From NCBI RefSeq assembly GCF_000731955.1, contig NZ_JNCK01000001.1:434001-498000 (forward strand): a DNA stretch of 64,000 bases. Reading direction: 5' to 3'. The number at the start of each line of letters is the position of its first letter. Positions within the stretch are counted from its first letter, which is position 1. Positions 41,486 through 49,600 of this stretch are shown here, in pieces. A model generated the notes under the pieces. The model saw only the letters and a program-made list of their open reading frames with translations, had not been told where the DNA came from and made no database searches. The translations under genes were made by a program, and so were the position numbers. Source of the stretch: Halomonas zincidurans B6 (GTDB lineage Bacteria; Pseudomonadota; Gammaproteobacteria; Pseudomonadales; Halomonadaceae).

Positions 41486-42364
41486 ATGAAAGTAGCCTTC
41501 ATTGGTCTGGGCATCATGGGCCGGCACATGGCGCGTAACCTGATGCGCCACGATGACCTGACGCTGAGCGTCTTCAACCGCTCGCCGGAGCCGGTCGAGG
41601 CGCTGGTCGAGGCTGGCGCCCGCGGAGCGAACTCGGCTGAGGAGGCCGTCGCCGAGGCGGACATCGTCTTCACCATGCTCGCCGAACCGAGCGTCGTCGA
41701 AGCGGTGGCGTTCGGCGAGGGCGGTTTCGTGGCGGCGATGGGCGAAGGCGCGCTGTGGGTCGATTGCTCTACCGTCAACCCGTCGTTCAGCCGCGCGATG
41801 GCGACCCGCGCCGGCGGGCATGGCCTGCGTTTCGTCGATGCGCCGGTCGCCGGCACCAAGCAGCCGGCCGAGGAGGCCGCGCTGACGTTCCTGGTGGGCG
41901 GCGCACGCGAGGATGTCGAGATCCTGAGACCGCTTCTCGACTGCATGGGCCAGAAGATCGTGCATGCCGGTGAGACGGGGCAGGGCGCGGCCTTCAAGAT
42001 GCTGGTCAACGCCCAGCTGGCGCAATCGATGCTGGTCTACGCCGAGACCGCCCTGCTCGGCGAAAACCTCGGTTTCTCGCGGGATTTTCTGATGGATACG
42101 CTGCCCAACCTGCCGGTGTCGGCGCCGTTTCTCGCCGGCAAGGCGGAGTTGATCCGCAGCGGCGATTATGCCGCCCAGTTCCCGCTGGAGTGGATGCACA
42201 AGGACCTGCAACTGCTCGACCTGACCGCCTACGAGCAGAATCAGCCACTGTATCTCGCCAGCCTGGCCAAGTCGCTGTACGGCAGCGCCAAGGCGGCCGG
42301 CCATGGCCGCGACGATTTCGCCGCGATCCATGCCTATCTGGCGAATCAGGCAGACCAGGGGTGA
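41486..42364 (+). CDS. Beta-hydroxyacid dehydrogenase (3-hydroxyisobutyrate/tartronate semialdehyde reductase family)
   Basis: A 292-residue NAD(P)-dependent dehydrogenase. The Rossmann start is FIGLGIMGRHMARNL, the substrate loop is DAPVAGTKQPAEEAALTFLVGG, and the catalytic lysine is in GQGAAFKMLVNAQ. The substrate loop differs from the usual DAPVSGG, so the substrate may not be the classic 3-hydroxyisobutyrate or tartronate semialdehyde. GGGAGAAGC precedes ATG 41486. It converges on the tct operon. Confidence 0.87.
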   Translation: MKVAFIGLGIMGRHMARNLMRHDDLTLSVFNRSPEPVEALVEAGARGANSAEEAVAEADIVFTMLAEPSVVEAVAFGEGGFVAAMGEGALWVDCSTVNPSFSRAMATRAGGHGLRFVDAPVAGTKQPAEEAALTFLVGGAREDVEILRPLLDCMGQKIVHAGETGQGAAFKMLVNAQLAQSMLVYAETALLGENLGFSRDFLMDTLPNLPVSAPFLAGKAELIRSGDYAAQFPLEWMHKDLQLLDLTAYEQNQPLYLASLAKSLYGSAKAAGHGRDDFAAIHAYLANQADQG

Positions 42365-42449
42365 CGCGTTCGGATTCCGCCGAACGGTAGTCTGGTGATG
42401 CGAGCTACAACCGCGAGGCGGGGCGCAGGTCGTAGTCGAAGGGCCAAAG

Positions 42450-42467
42450 CGGCCCCCGCAGGGGCCG
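42450..42467 (-). terminator. GC-rich hairpin after tctA
   Basis: Arms of CGGCCCC / GGGGCCG around a 4-nt loop, two bases past the tctA stop codon on the minus strand and followed by CTTTGG. A short stem with a poor T-tract, so termination is probable but weak. Confidence 0.5.
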
Positions 42468-42469
42468 GC

Positions 42470-43972
42470 TCAGGCGGGTGTCGCGGCGTGACGCTGGCGC
42501 AGCCGGTGACGAATCGCGAAGGCCACCGATACCGCGGCGAGAATCAGCAGCGTCAGCGAGATCGGCCGGGTGAAGAACAGCGCCCAGTTCTCGTCGATCA
42601 TCAGCGCGCGGCGCAGGTTGGTTTCGGCGATCGGGCCAAGGATCACCCCGAGCACCAGCGGTGCCAGCGGATAGTTGAGCTTGCTGAGGATGTAACCGAA
42701 GATCCCCACCCCGAGCAACAGGTAGATGTCGGTGACGCGATTGTTGAGGGCGAAGGCGCCGACCACACAGAACACCAGCACCACCGGCACGATCACCGAG
42801 CGCGGCACGTCGGTGACGCGCAGGAACAGACGCATGCTGAACAGGCATACCACCAGCACCATGAACGCGGCCAGCAGCATGGCCATGAACATGCCGTAGA
42901 CCAGGTCGCCGTTGTCGAGAATCAGCCGCGGGCCGATGCCGATGCCGTGGACCATCAACGAGGCCATCAGCACCGCGTCGACGGCGCTGCCGGGGATGCC
43001 CAGCGCGATCATCGGAATCAATCCGCCCCCCGAGGTTGCCGAGTTGCCAGACTCCGAGGCGATCACCCCCTCGGGCGCTCCGGTGCCGAACTGCTCGGGG
43101 GTCTTGGAGGCGCGCTTGGCCTGATCGTAGGCCAACAGGTTGGCGATACTGCCGCCGGCGCCGGGCACCGCGCCGATGAACACCCCGACCAGCGACGAAC
43201 GAATCAGGTTGACCGGATGGGCCAGCGTCTCGCGCAGCGCATCGAGCGGCTTGAAGGCCACGTTGGAAGAAATCAGCTGCTTGCCGCGCTGGGGCTGCTC
43301 GGCGTCCTCGACCTCCTGAAGCAACTGGCTGACGGCGAAGATGCCGATCAGTACCACCAAGAACGGAAAGCCGTTGGCGAGCAGGTCGGCGTCGAAGGTG
43401 AAGCGCGCCACGCCCATCATCGGGTCGGCGCCCACGGTGGCGATGAACAACCCCAGCAGGCCGGTCATCAGCCCCTTGAGCATCGACTTGCCGACCAGAC
43501 TGGCGACCACCGTCATGGCGAAGATGATCAGCGAGAAATATTCCCAGGCGCCCAGCTTGACGGCGATCATCGCCAGCGGCGGGGCGGCGATGATCAGGAT
43601 GATCGCGCTGATCAGGGCGCCGAAGAACGATGCCCAGATGCCCAGTGCCAGGGCGCGGCCGGGCTGGCCACTGCGCGCCATCGGGAAGGCGTCGAAGGTG
43701 GTGGCCACCGACGACGGCGTGCCGGGAATGCCCAGCAGGGCGGCGCTGATCAGCCCGCCCGAATAGCCGCCGACGTAGACCGCGAGCATGGTCGCCACGC
43801 CCTGTAGCGGATCCATGGTGAAGGTCAGCGGCAGGGTCAGCACGATGGCCATGGTGATGGTAAAGCCCGGGATCGCCGCGGCGATGACGCCGGCGACCAC
43901 GCCGAGCAGCATGGTGACCATCGTCGATAGCGTGAACAGCTGGTCCATGCCGGCGAACAGCGCTTCCGTCAT
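42470..43972 (-). CDS. tctA: Tripartite tricarboxylate transporter large membrane subunit (TctA)
   Basis: A 500-residue, roughly 12-helix inner-membrane protein, the ion-coupled subunit of a TTT carboxylate importer. It has the conserved block GYSGGLISAALLGIPGTPSS at about residues 67-86 and the later GVFIGAVPGAGGSIANLLAYD and SGNSATSGGGLIPMIALGIPG motifs, all TctA hallmarks. Start ATG 43972 is preceded by AAGGAGATG; longer in-frame starts overlap tctB. It is the last gene of a tctCBA operon. The ligand is probably a di- or tricarboxylate. Confidence 0.9.
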   Translation of the reverse strand: MTEALFAGMDQLFTLSTMVTMLLGVVAGVIAAAIPGFTITMAIVLTLPLTFTMDPLQGVATMLAVYVGGYSGGLISAALLGIPGTPSSVATTFDAFPMARSGQPGRALALGIWASFFGALISAIILIIAAPPLAMIAVKLGAWEYFSLIIFAMTVVASLVGKSMLKGLMTGLLGLFIATVGADPMMGVARFTFDADLLANGFPFLVVLIGIFAVSQLLQEVEDAEQPQRGKQLISSNVAFKPLDALRETLAHPVNLIRSSLVGVFIGAVPGAGGSIANLLAYDQAKRASKTPEQFGTGAPEGVIASESGNSATSGGGLIPMIALGIPGSAVDAVLMASLMVHGIGIGPRLILDNGDLVYGMFMAMLLAAFMVLVVCLFSMRLFLRVTDVPRSVIVPVVLVFCVVGAFALNNRVTDIYLLLGVGIFGYILSKLNYPLAPLVLGVILGPIAETNLRRALMIDENWALFFTRPISLTLLILAAVSVAFAIRHRLRQRHAATPA

Positions 43973-44009
43973 GTTGCATCTCCTTTCGAAGGCAGCCGCG
44001 AGCCGTGAA

Positions 44010-44558
44010 TCAGCTGAACGGGCCGCGGGGAAGGCTGATGATGAAGACATCCCGGAACAGCCAGTCGAGGCCGAACGAAAACGTCACGGCAATGACCGCG
44101 GCGATCGCCAGGCTGCGCGGGCGGCGTGCGCCGAGTGCAAACTGAACCAGGATCAAAAACGCCAGCGAAGCCAGGCGAAAGCCCAGCATCGGTACGCCGA
44201 GGATGTACAGGACGAACAGCGCAAGGACGCCGAATGCCAGCCGCTGGCGCCACAGCCAGCGCTTGACCAGCCCCGCTGCAGCGCTCGGCGCGCCACGGTA
44301 GTGCAGCCACTCCTGGGCCATGATGCCCAGATTGATCAGCATCAGGACGGCCAGGACCAAGCGCGGAAAGCTGCCCGCACCGAGCGGCTCCCACGCTGAC
44401 GAAGGCAGCGCTCCGGCCTGCACGAACAGCGCGCCGAACAGCACCAACAGCGTGCCGTTCAGCAGCAGATGGGCGAGGGCACTGGCGCGTCGGGTATCGG
44501 TGTCGACGACGACCCGGTCCGAGGACCGGGTCTGCCGTGAAGGGGCGGACGAACTCAT
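44010..44558 (-). CDS. tctB: Tripartite tricarboxylate transporter small membrane subunit (TctB)
   Basis: A 182-residue protein with four helices (for example LAHLLLNGTLLVLFGALFVQ, LVLAVLMLINLGIM, AFGVLALFVLYILGVPMLGF and AIAAVIAVTFSFGLDWLF). TctB members share size and topology but little sequence. It starts on the tctC stop (4-base overlap) and its stop is 37 bases before tctA, so the position and topology support the call. Confidence 0.87.
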   Translation of the reverse strand: MSSSAPSRQTRSSDRVVVDTDTRRASALAHLLLNGTLLVLFGALFVQAGALPSSAWEPLGAGSFPRLVLAVLMLINLGIMAQEWLHYRGAPSAAAGLVKRWLWRQRLAFGVLALFVLYILGVPMLGFRLASLAFLILVQFALGARRPRSLAIAAVIAVTFSFGLDWLFRDVFIISLPRGPFS

Positions 44559-45553
44559 TGAGCCAACTTCCCTGATAGCCGCTCGATGGTCCCGTCGGTG
44601 CGTTTGAGGTAGTCGGTGAACGCCTTCGGGCCTAGGAATTGCACTTGGGCACCGGCATTACGGACTTGCTGGATGAACTCCTCATCCTGGGAGAGTTGCT
44701 GCATGGCGTCGGCGAGCACCGCGACCTTGTCCTCGGGGGTGCCCTTGGGGGCGATCAGGCCGCGCACGATGTTGAGGCTGAGCGAGTCGTAGCCGAGTTC
44801 CTTGAAGGTTGGTACGTCCGGGGTCTCCTCCTGGCGCTCTGCGCTGCCCACCGCCAGGAAGCGCAGATCGCCATTCTTGACGAATTCGCCACTCGAGGCG
44901 ATGTCGCCGATCGCCGCGTCGATGTTCCCGCCAACCAGCGAACGGATGCGAGCACCGGTGCCCTCGAAGCCGACGTAACGGAACGACAGGTTCGCGGCGT
45001 CTTCTATCATTGCCGCCTGGACATGGGGAATGCCGCCGAGTGTCACGCCGACACGGATCTCGCCGGGATTCTTCTTGGCGTAATCGACGAACTCGTCGAA
45101 GGTTTGCCAGGGGCTGTCGGCGTTGACCGTCAGGTACTGCGGCGAGGCGGTCATCGCGGCCACCGGTGTGAAGTCGTCCCAGTTGAGATCGGTCAGGCCG
45201 GTCGCGTTGGCGACCAGCAGGCCCTCGTGGATCTGACCCACCGTATAGCCGTCGGGCTCGCGCTTGGAAAGCTCCTTGAGGCCGGTGGTGCCGCTGACTC
45301 CGGGCATGTTGATCACCGGCATCGGCTGGTCCAGGTACTCCTCGGCATTATTGGAGATCAGCCGCATCAGGGTATCGCTGCCGCCACCCGGCGACCAGGG
45401 CACGATGAGTTCCACTGGCTTGCTGGGATAGTCCTCGGACTGGGCCAGCGCCGATGCACTGGCGCCGAGCGTGGTGCCCAGCACCAGGCCGCCAATGGCC
45501 AGCTTGAGACGTGTGGAACGGGGCTTGCTTGACTGTGGTGGAAAGAATGACAT
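44555..45553 (-). CDS. tctC: Tripartite tricarboxylate transporter substrate-binding protein (TctC/Bug)
   Basis: A 332-residue periplasmic receptor. The signal peptide (LKLAIGGLVLGTTLGASASALAQ) is cleaved near residue 43, and the mature protein opens with YPSKPVELIVPWSPGGGSD, the classical Bug start. Ligand-loop segments such as NMPGVSGTTG and VGVTLGGIPHVQAAM follow. Bug proteins bind small organic acids or amino acids. Start ATG 45553 has AAGGAC upstream; 24 bases further an ATG lacks a ribosome site. First gene of the operon, which is separated from the chrA pair by 120 bases. Confidence 0.9.
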   Translation of the reverse strand: MSFFPPQSSKPRSTRLKLAIGGLVLGTTLGASASALAQSEDYPSKPVELIVPWSPGGGSDTLMRLISNNAEEYLDQPMPVINMPGVSGTTGLKELSKREPDGYTVGQIHEGLLVANATGLTDLNWDDFTPVAAMTASPQYLTVNADSPWQTFDEFVDYAKKNPGEIRVGVTLGGIPHVQAAMIEDAANLSFRYVGFEGTGARIRSLVGGNIDAAIGDIASSGEFVKNGDLRFLAVGSAERQEETPDVPTFKELGYDSLSLNIVRGLIAPKGTPEDKVAVLADAMQQLSQDEEFIQQVRNAGAQVQFLGPKAFTDYLKRTDGTIERLSGKLAQ

Positions 45554-45673
45554 GGCTGTTTTGTCCTTGTAGGTCATCGTATTGATGCATTGCGTCGTTA
45601 CTGGCCCGCGAGGGCCACACTCGGTTCGTGCGTGTACCGCCGAACCGCGAACGGGCAAGGTCCCGGTCGCCCG

Positions 45674-46204
45674 CTAGCCGAGTAGCAGGGCGCCGTAGCC
45701 AAGCCCGAAACACACGACGAACGCCGGGTGGACCCGGGTCGCCAGGAGTAATACGCCGGCCACGCCAGCGATGATCGCGGTGTGCAGGGTGCCGGCGGTG
45801 TCCAGCCCTTCAGCGAGAAAGCGCCAGGTCAGATAGGCCATCAGCGTCATCACCACCGGGCGTACCCACTGGCTCATCGACTTGACCTTGACCGAGTCGC
45901 GATAGCGATACAGCGTGCCCAGCGCGGCCAGCATCAGCAGCAGCGACGGCGCGACGGTGGCGAAGATGGCGGTCAGCGAGCCGGGCACGCCGGCGACGTC
46001 GTAACCGATATAGCCGGCCATCTTGGTGGCGATCGGGCTGGGCAAGGCGTTGCCCAGCGCCAGGGTCTCGGCGAAGCCCTGCGAGCTCATCCAGCCGTAG
46101 CGGCCGACCACCTCGTTTTCGATCAGCGGGATGATCGCCGGACCGCCGCCGTAGCCGACGATGTTGGGAATGAAGAACGCCAGGAACAGCTGCCAGTAGA
46201 TCAT
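45674..46204 (-). CDS. Chromate transporter family, half-size ChrA (C-terminal partner)
   Basis: A 176-residue protein with about six helices. The CHR domain motif is FIPNIVGYGGGPAIIPLIENEVV, followed by ALGNALPSPIATKMAGYIGYDVAGVPG. Half-size ChrA proteins work in pairs made by adjacent genes, and the upstream partner overlaps by 4 bases. ChrA exports chromate or imports sulfate-like anions. The link to a gamma-glutamyltransferase gene suggests another substrate here. Confidence 0.86.
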   Translation of the reverse strand: MIYWQLFLAFFIPNIVGYGGGPAIIPLIENEVVGRYGWMSSQGFAETLALGNALPSPIATKMAGYIGYDVAGVPGSLTAIFATVAPSLLLMLAALGTLYRYRDSVKVKSMSQWVRPVVMTLMAYLTWRFLAEGLDTAGTLHTAIIAGVAGVLLLATRVHPAFVVCFGLGYGALLLG

Positions 46205-46773
46205 TTGCTCGCCTCGCTGGCCGTACGGCGGGGCTCGGGGCGCAGCAGCGCGGCGAGCAGGAGCGCCCCGATCACCAGTCCCGGATGTACGCCGAGCCAG
46301 TAGATCAGCCCGCCGGCGACGGCGCCCATCGTCAGCGTCACAAGCCAGCCGAGGCTGGCCCGCGACTTGGCGAAGAAGTCCCAGGTCAGCTTGGCCATCA
46401 TCACCATTACCACTGGCACCACGCCCTGGCCCATGCCCTGCACCCAGCGCTGGTCGCCGTGACGGGCGTACAGGCCGAGCAGCGCGACCATCGCCACGAT
46501 CACCGGCACGATCACCGCGATCAGCGCATTGAGCGCACCCAGCACGCCGCCGACCCGGTAGCCGATATAGCCGGCCATCTTGGTGGCGATCGGCCCGGGC
46601 AGGGTGTTGCCGATCGCCAGCACGTCGGCGAACGTCTCGTCGTCCATCCAGGCGTGGCGCTCGACCACCTCCTGATGGACCAGCGGGATCATCGACGGGC
46701 CGCCGCCGAAGCCGAACAGGCCGATGCGCAGGAAAGCCAGAAATAGCTGGGTCTGGGTACGCAGCATGATCAC
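46201..46773 (-). CDS. Chromate transporter family, half-size ChrA (N-terminal partner)
   Basis: A 190-residue CHR-domain protein with about six helices, partner of the gene downstream. LFGFGGGPSMIPLVHQEVV and ALGNTL-like GNTLPGPIATKMAGYIGY are the paired-CHR hallmarks, with sequence clearly parallel to the other half, so the two arose by duplication. It overlaps the GGT-family gene by 4 bases and the second half by 4 bases; all three are probably translated together. Confidence 0.86.
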   Translation of the reverse strand: MIMLRTQTQLFLAFLRIGLFGFGGGPSMIPLVHQEVVERHAWMDDETFADVLAIGNTLPGPIATKMAGYIGYRVGGVLGALNALIAVIVPVIVAMVALLGLYARHGDQRWVQGMGQGVVPVVMVMMAKLTWDFFAKSRASLGWLVTLTMGAVAGGLIYWLGVHPGLVIGALLLAALLRPEPRRTASEASK

Positions 46774-48404
46774 AGCACCGCGATACTGGCGTCGGTGCGC
46801 GGCTCGGTGCCGCCGCAGTAGATGCCGCTGTCCGGGTCGCGGATGATCATCTGCCCACGCCCGAAGCCGCGCGGATCGTGCTCGACGCGCATGTCGTGGC
46901 CGCGCTCGGCCATCGCCCGCACCAGCGGCGCCGGGTAGCCATGCTCAATGCCGATGCGCTTGCCGCCCATCCACTGCCAGCGCGGGGCGTCGAGCGCGGC
47001 CTGCGGGTTGAGCCCGAAGTCGATCAGGTTCATCACCACCTGGACGTGACCCTGGGGCTGCATGAAGCCGCCCATCACGCCGAACGGCCCGAGCGGCGTG
47101 CCGTTGTCGCGGGTCAAAAAGCCGGGAATGATGGTGTGGAAGGTTTTCTTGCCCGGCGCGAGCACGTTGTCGTGGGTCGGGTCGAGGCTGAAATCGTGGC
47201 CGCGATTGTGCATCGCGATGCCGGTGCCCGGCACCACCACCCCGGAGCCGAAGCCGTGATAGTTGCTCTGGATGAACGACACCATGTTGCCGTCGCTATC
47301 GGCGGTCGCCAGGTAGACGGTGCCGCCGGCCTGCGGCGTGCCCGGGCGCGGCTCGAGCGCGCGCTCGCCGATCAGCGCGCGGCGCTTGCGGGTGTAGGCG
47401 TCGCCGAGCAGCGCCGCGACGCTGTGGGTCATGTGCTCGGGCTGGGTGATGTGGGCCTGGCCGTCGCTGTAGGCAAGTTTCATCGCCTCGAGCTGGCGGT
47501 GCAGCACCTCGGGGTTGTCGCGGCTGTCGATCTCGAAACCCTCGAGGATGCGCAGCGCCATCAGCGCGACCAGCCCCTGGCCATTGGGCGGGATCTCCCA
47601 GACCTTGTGGCCGCGGTAATCGGCGGCGATCGGCGCGACCCACTCCGCTTGGTAGCCGGCAAGATCCGCGGCGCGCAGATAGCCGCCGGTGTCGCGCGAG
47701 AAGGCGTCGATGCGCTCGGCCAGCTCGCCGCGGTAGAAGCTCTCGCCACAGCTTGCGGCGATCGCTTCCAGGGTCCGTGCCTGGTCCTCGCAGCGATGCC
47801 ACTCGCCGGCACGTGGCGCGCGACCGGTCGGCGCGAAGGTCTCGAACCAGCCGGCGGTGGCGGCGTCGGTGAGATGTTCGCGGAAGGTCGTCTCGGCGCG
47901 CTGCCACAGGCTGGCGATCACCGGCGAGACCGGGAAGCCCTCGCGGGCCAGCCGGATCGCCGGGGCGAGCAGCGTCTGGAAGTCGAGCTTGCCGAAGCGC
48001 CGCGACAGCTCGGCCCAGGCCGCCGGGATGCCGGGCACGGTGACCGGCGTCCAGCCGTACAGCGGCATGGCCTCGAAGCCGGCCTCGGCGAGTGCCTGTG
48101 GGGTCAGCGCGGCGGGCGCGGTACCGCTGGCGTTGAGGCCGTGCAGCGCCCCCGTCTCGCCGTTCTTGTCGGCGATCCAGACCAGCGCGAAGGCGTCGCC
48201 GCCGACTCCGCAGCCGGTGGGTTCAACCACGGTCAGCGCCGCGGCAGTGGCGATCGCGGCATCCACCGCGTTGCCGCCCCGGGCGAGGATGTCGCGGCCG
48301 ATCTGGCTGGCCTGGGGCTGCGAGGCGGCGACCATGCCGTGCTTGGCATAGGTGGCGCTGCGCTGGGAGGCGTAGGGCGTTGCCGAGGAAAAGGGCGTCA
48401 ACAT
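46770..48404 (-). CDS. Gamma-glutamyltransferase family protein
   Basis: A 544-residue Ntn-hydrolase precursor that self-cleaves to large and small subunits. The large part shows GMVAASQPQASQIG and GGNAVDAAIATAAALTVVEP. The autoprocessing threonine is expected in GGTVYLATADSDGNMVSFIQ, followed by FGSGVVVPGTGIAMHNRG. There is no clear signal peptide, unlike periplasmic GGTs, so it may act in the cytoplasm, and the Thr region departs from the usual TTHYSV. Start ATG 48404 has TTGGAGA upstream. The operon with two ChrA halves suggests uptake and hydrolysis of a gamma-glutamyl-like compound. A GntR gene diverges. Confidence 0.85.
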   Translation of the reverse strand: MLTPFSSATPYASQRSATYAKHGMVAASQPQASQIGRDILARGGNAVDAAIATAAALTVVEPTGCGVGGDAFALVWIADKNGETGALHGLNASGTAPAALTPQALAEAGFEAMPLYGWTPVTVPGIPAAWAELSRRFGKLDFQTLLAPAIRLAREGFPVSPVIASLWQRAETTFREHLTDAATAGWFETFAPTGRAPRAGEWHRCEDQARTLEAIAASCGESFYRGELAERIDAFSRDTGGYLRAADLAGYQAEWVAPIAADYRGHKVWEIPPNGQGLVALMALRILEGFEIDSRDNPEVLHRQLEAMKLAYSDGQAHITQPEHMTHSVAALLGDAYTRKRRALIGERALEPRPGTPQAGGTVYLATADSDGNMVSFIQSNYHGFGSGVVVPGTGIAMHNRGHDFSLDPTHDNVLAPGKKTFHTIIPGFLTRDNGTPLGPFGVMGGFMQPQGHVQVVMNLIDFGLNPQAALDAPRWQWMGGKRIGIEHGYPAPLVRAMAERGHDMRVEHDPRGFGRGQMIIRDPDSGIYCGGTEPRTDASIAVL

Positions 48405-48593
48405 GCCGTCTCCAATCGATTGTTGTGTTATAAATCGTTTTGAATAAAAAAAATCGATTTTCTTGAGATGACTATGGCGCGGGACTTGGCTAACGTCAAC
48501 ACGGGATTCACGCGACGTGGCAGCGCCGCGGGAAAATCGTCCAGAAACCCTTATCGGGGAGCGCGCCTTGCACACTGCACCGGGAACCACGCC

Positions 48594-49328
48594 ATGACCG
48601 CATCGCCATCCGCCAGCCGCGACATGGCCTCGAGCCGAATCTTCGAGACGCTCAAGCAGGACTTGATTCGCGGGCGCTTCGCGGCCGGCGAGAAACTCGC
48701 CATCAGCGCCCTGAAGGATCATTACCGGGTCGGGCTCAGCCCGCTGCGCGAGGCGCTCAACCGGCTGGCGGCCTATGGCCTGCTCGAACAGGTCAACCAG
48801 CGCGGCTTTCGGGTGCCGGCGATGCGTCTCGAGGAACTCGACGACATTGCCGGGCTGCGCACTCAGCTCGAATGCATGGCGCTGACCCAGGCCTTCCAGG
48901 CGGGCGATCCAGAATGGGAGTCGCAGTTGCTGGCGGCACACCATCGGCTGCGCCGGGCCGAGGAGCATCCCGGGCGGGTGGAAGAGTGGGAGCAGGCGCA
49001 TCTGCGTTTTCACCGCGCGCTGCTGGCGTCGTGCGGCTCGCACTGGCTGCTGCGCTTCATCGAACAACTGCACGACCAGTTCGACCGCTACCGTCGCCTG
49101 GCGCCGCCCAACCCGGCGGTGCGCAAGGTGCTCGACCGCCAGCACGGCGAACTGGTCGAGCTGGCGCTGAGCCGCGACATAGCTGCCGCGCGGGCGCTGC
49201 TCGACGATCATATCCGGCTGTCGCACGGGGTCGCCCGCGGCTGTTGCCAGCCATCGGCATCCAACGACGATCGAGCGCGCAAGGATTCGGGAGGGGGCGC
49301 CGGGGGGCGCTATAGTGGTTATAGGTGA
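48594..49328 (+). CDS. GntR/FCD family regulator divergent from the GGT-ChrA operon
   Basis: A 244-residue regulator. The winged helix (SSRIFETLKQDLIRGRFAAG, then VGLSPLREALNRLAAYGLLEQ) is followed by an FCD effector domain (ELDDIAGLRTQLECMALTQAF; later HLRFHRALLASCGS). The arrangement opposite the GGT-family gene suggests it controls that operon. The start is uncertain between ATG 48594 and 48624. The Ser/Gly/Arg-rich C-terminal tail is unusual and runs to within 16 bases of the next gene. Confidence 0.82.
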   Translation: MTASPSASRDMASSRIFETLKQDLIRGRFAAGEKLAISALKDHYRVGLSPLREALNRLAAYGLLEQVNQRGFRVPAMRLEELDDIAGLRTQLECMALTQAFQAGDPEWESQLLAAHHRLRRAEEHPGRVEEWEQAHLRFHRALLASCGSHWLLRFIEQLHDQFDRYRRLAPPNPAVRKVLDRQHGELVELALSRDIAAARALLDDHIRLSHGVARGCCQPSASNDDRARKDSGGGAGGRYSGYR

Positions 49329-49343
49329 CTAATAACCCTTGCG

Positions 49344-49571
49344 ATGGAGAACGCTGTCATGCACAAGAGCCGATTGGCGTGTCTGGTCGTCGACGGTCAG
49401 GACGACGTCAACGAAGCGGCCTACTTCTGGTCCCAGGCGCTGGGTGCCGGTGTGGTCGAACGGCTGGAGGCGTGGGTGGTGATGCAGGCGCCCACCGGGC
49501 ATCGTTTCTGCATCGTCAACCCACAATGTGCGGGTCTTGCCAGCGCGCCGGGGGTCACCGTCTGGCGTTGA
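49344..49571 (+). pseudogene. VOC/glyoxalase-like remnant with internal deletion
   Basis: A 75-residue reading frame (a second in-frame ATG at 49359 would give 70). The N-terminal part (KSRLACLVVDGQDDVNEAAYFWSQALGA) matches the first strand-helix of a glyoxalase-like VOC domain; it then passes straight to EAWVVMQAPTGHRFCIV, the usual C-terminal strand. About 60 middle residues seem to be missing, as if deleted between repeats of ALG(A). It is too short for a full VOC fold. The gene may be dead or form a half-domain dimer. Confidence 0.6.
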
Positions 49572-49600
49572 CTCCCGGCGTTCAAGGTGACTAGCGCGGC

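Noticed and set aside
42395..43807. 470-residue plus-strand open frame opposite tctA
   Set aside because: Low-complexity His/Gln/Arg-rich shadow; tctA signature motifs are on the minus strand.
45674..46773. One chrA gene broken by a frameshift
   Set aside because: The two halves each contain a complete CHR domain with parallel motifs and overlap by ATGA, the normal form of paired half-size ChrA proteins.
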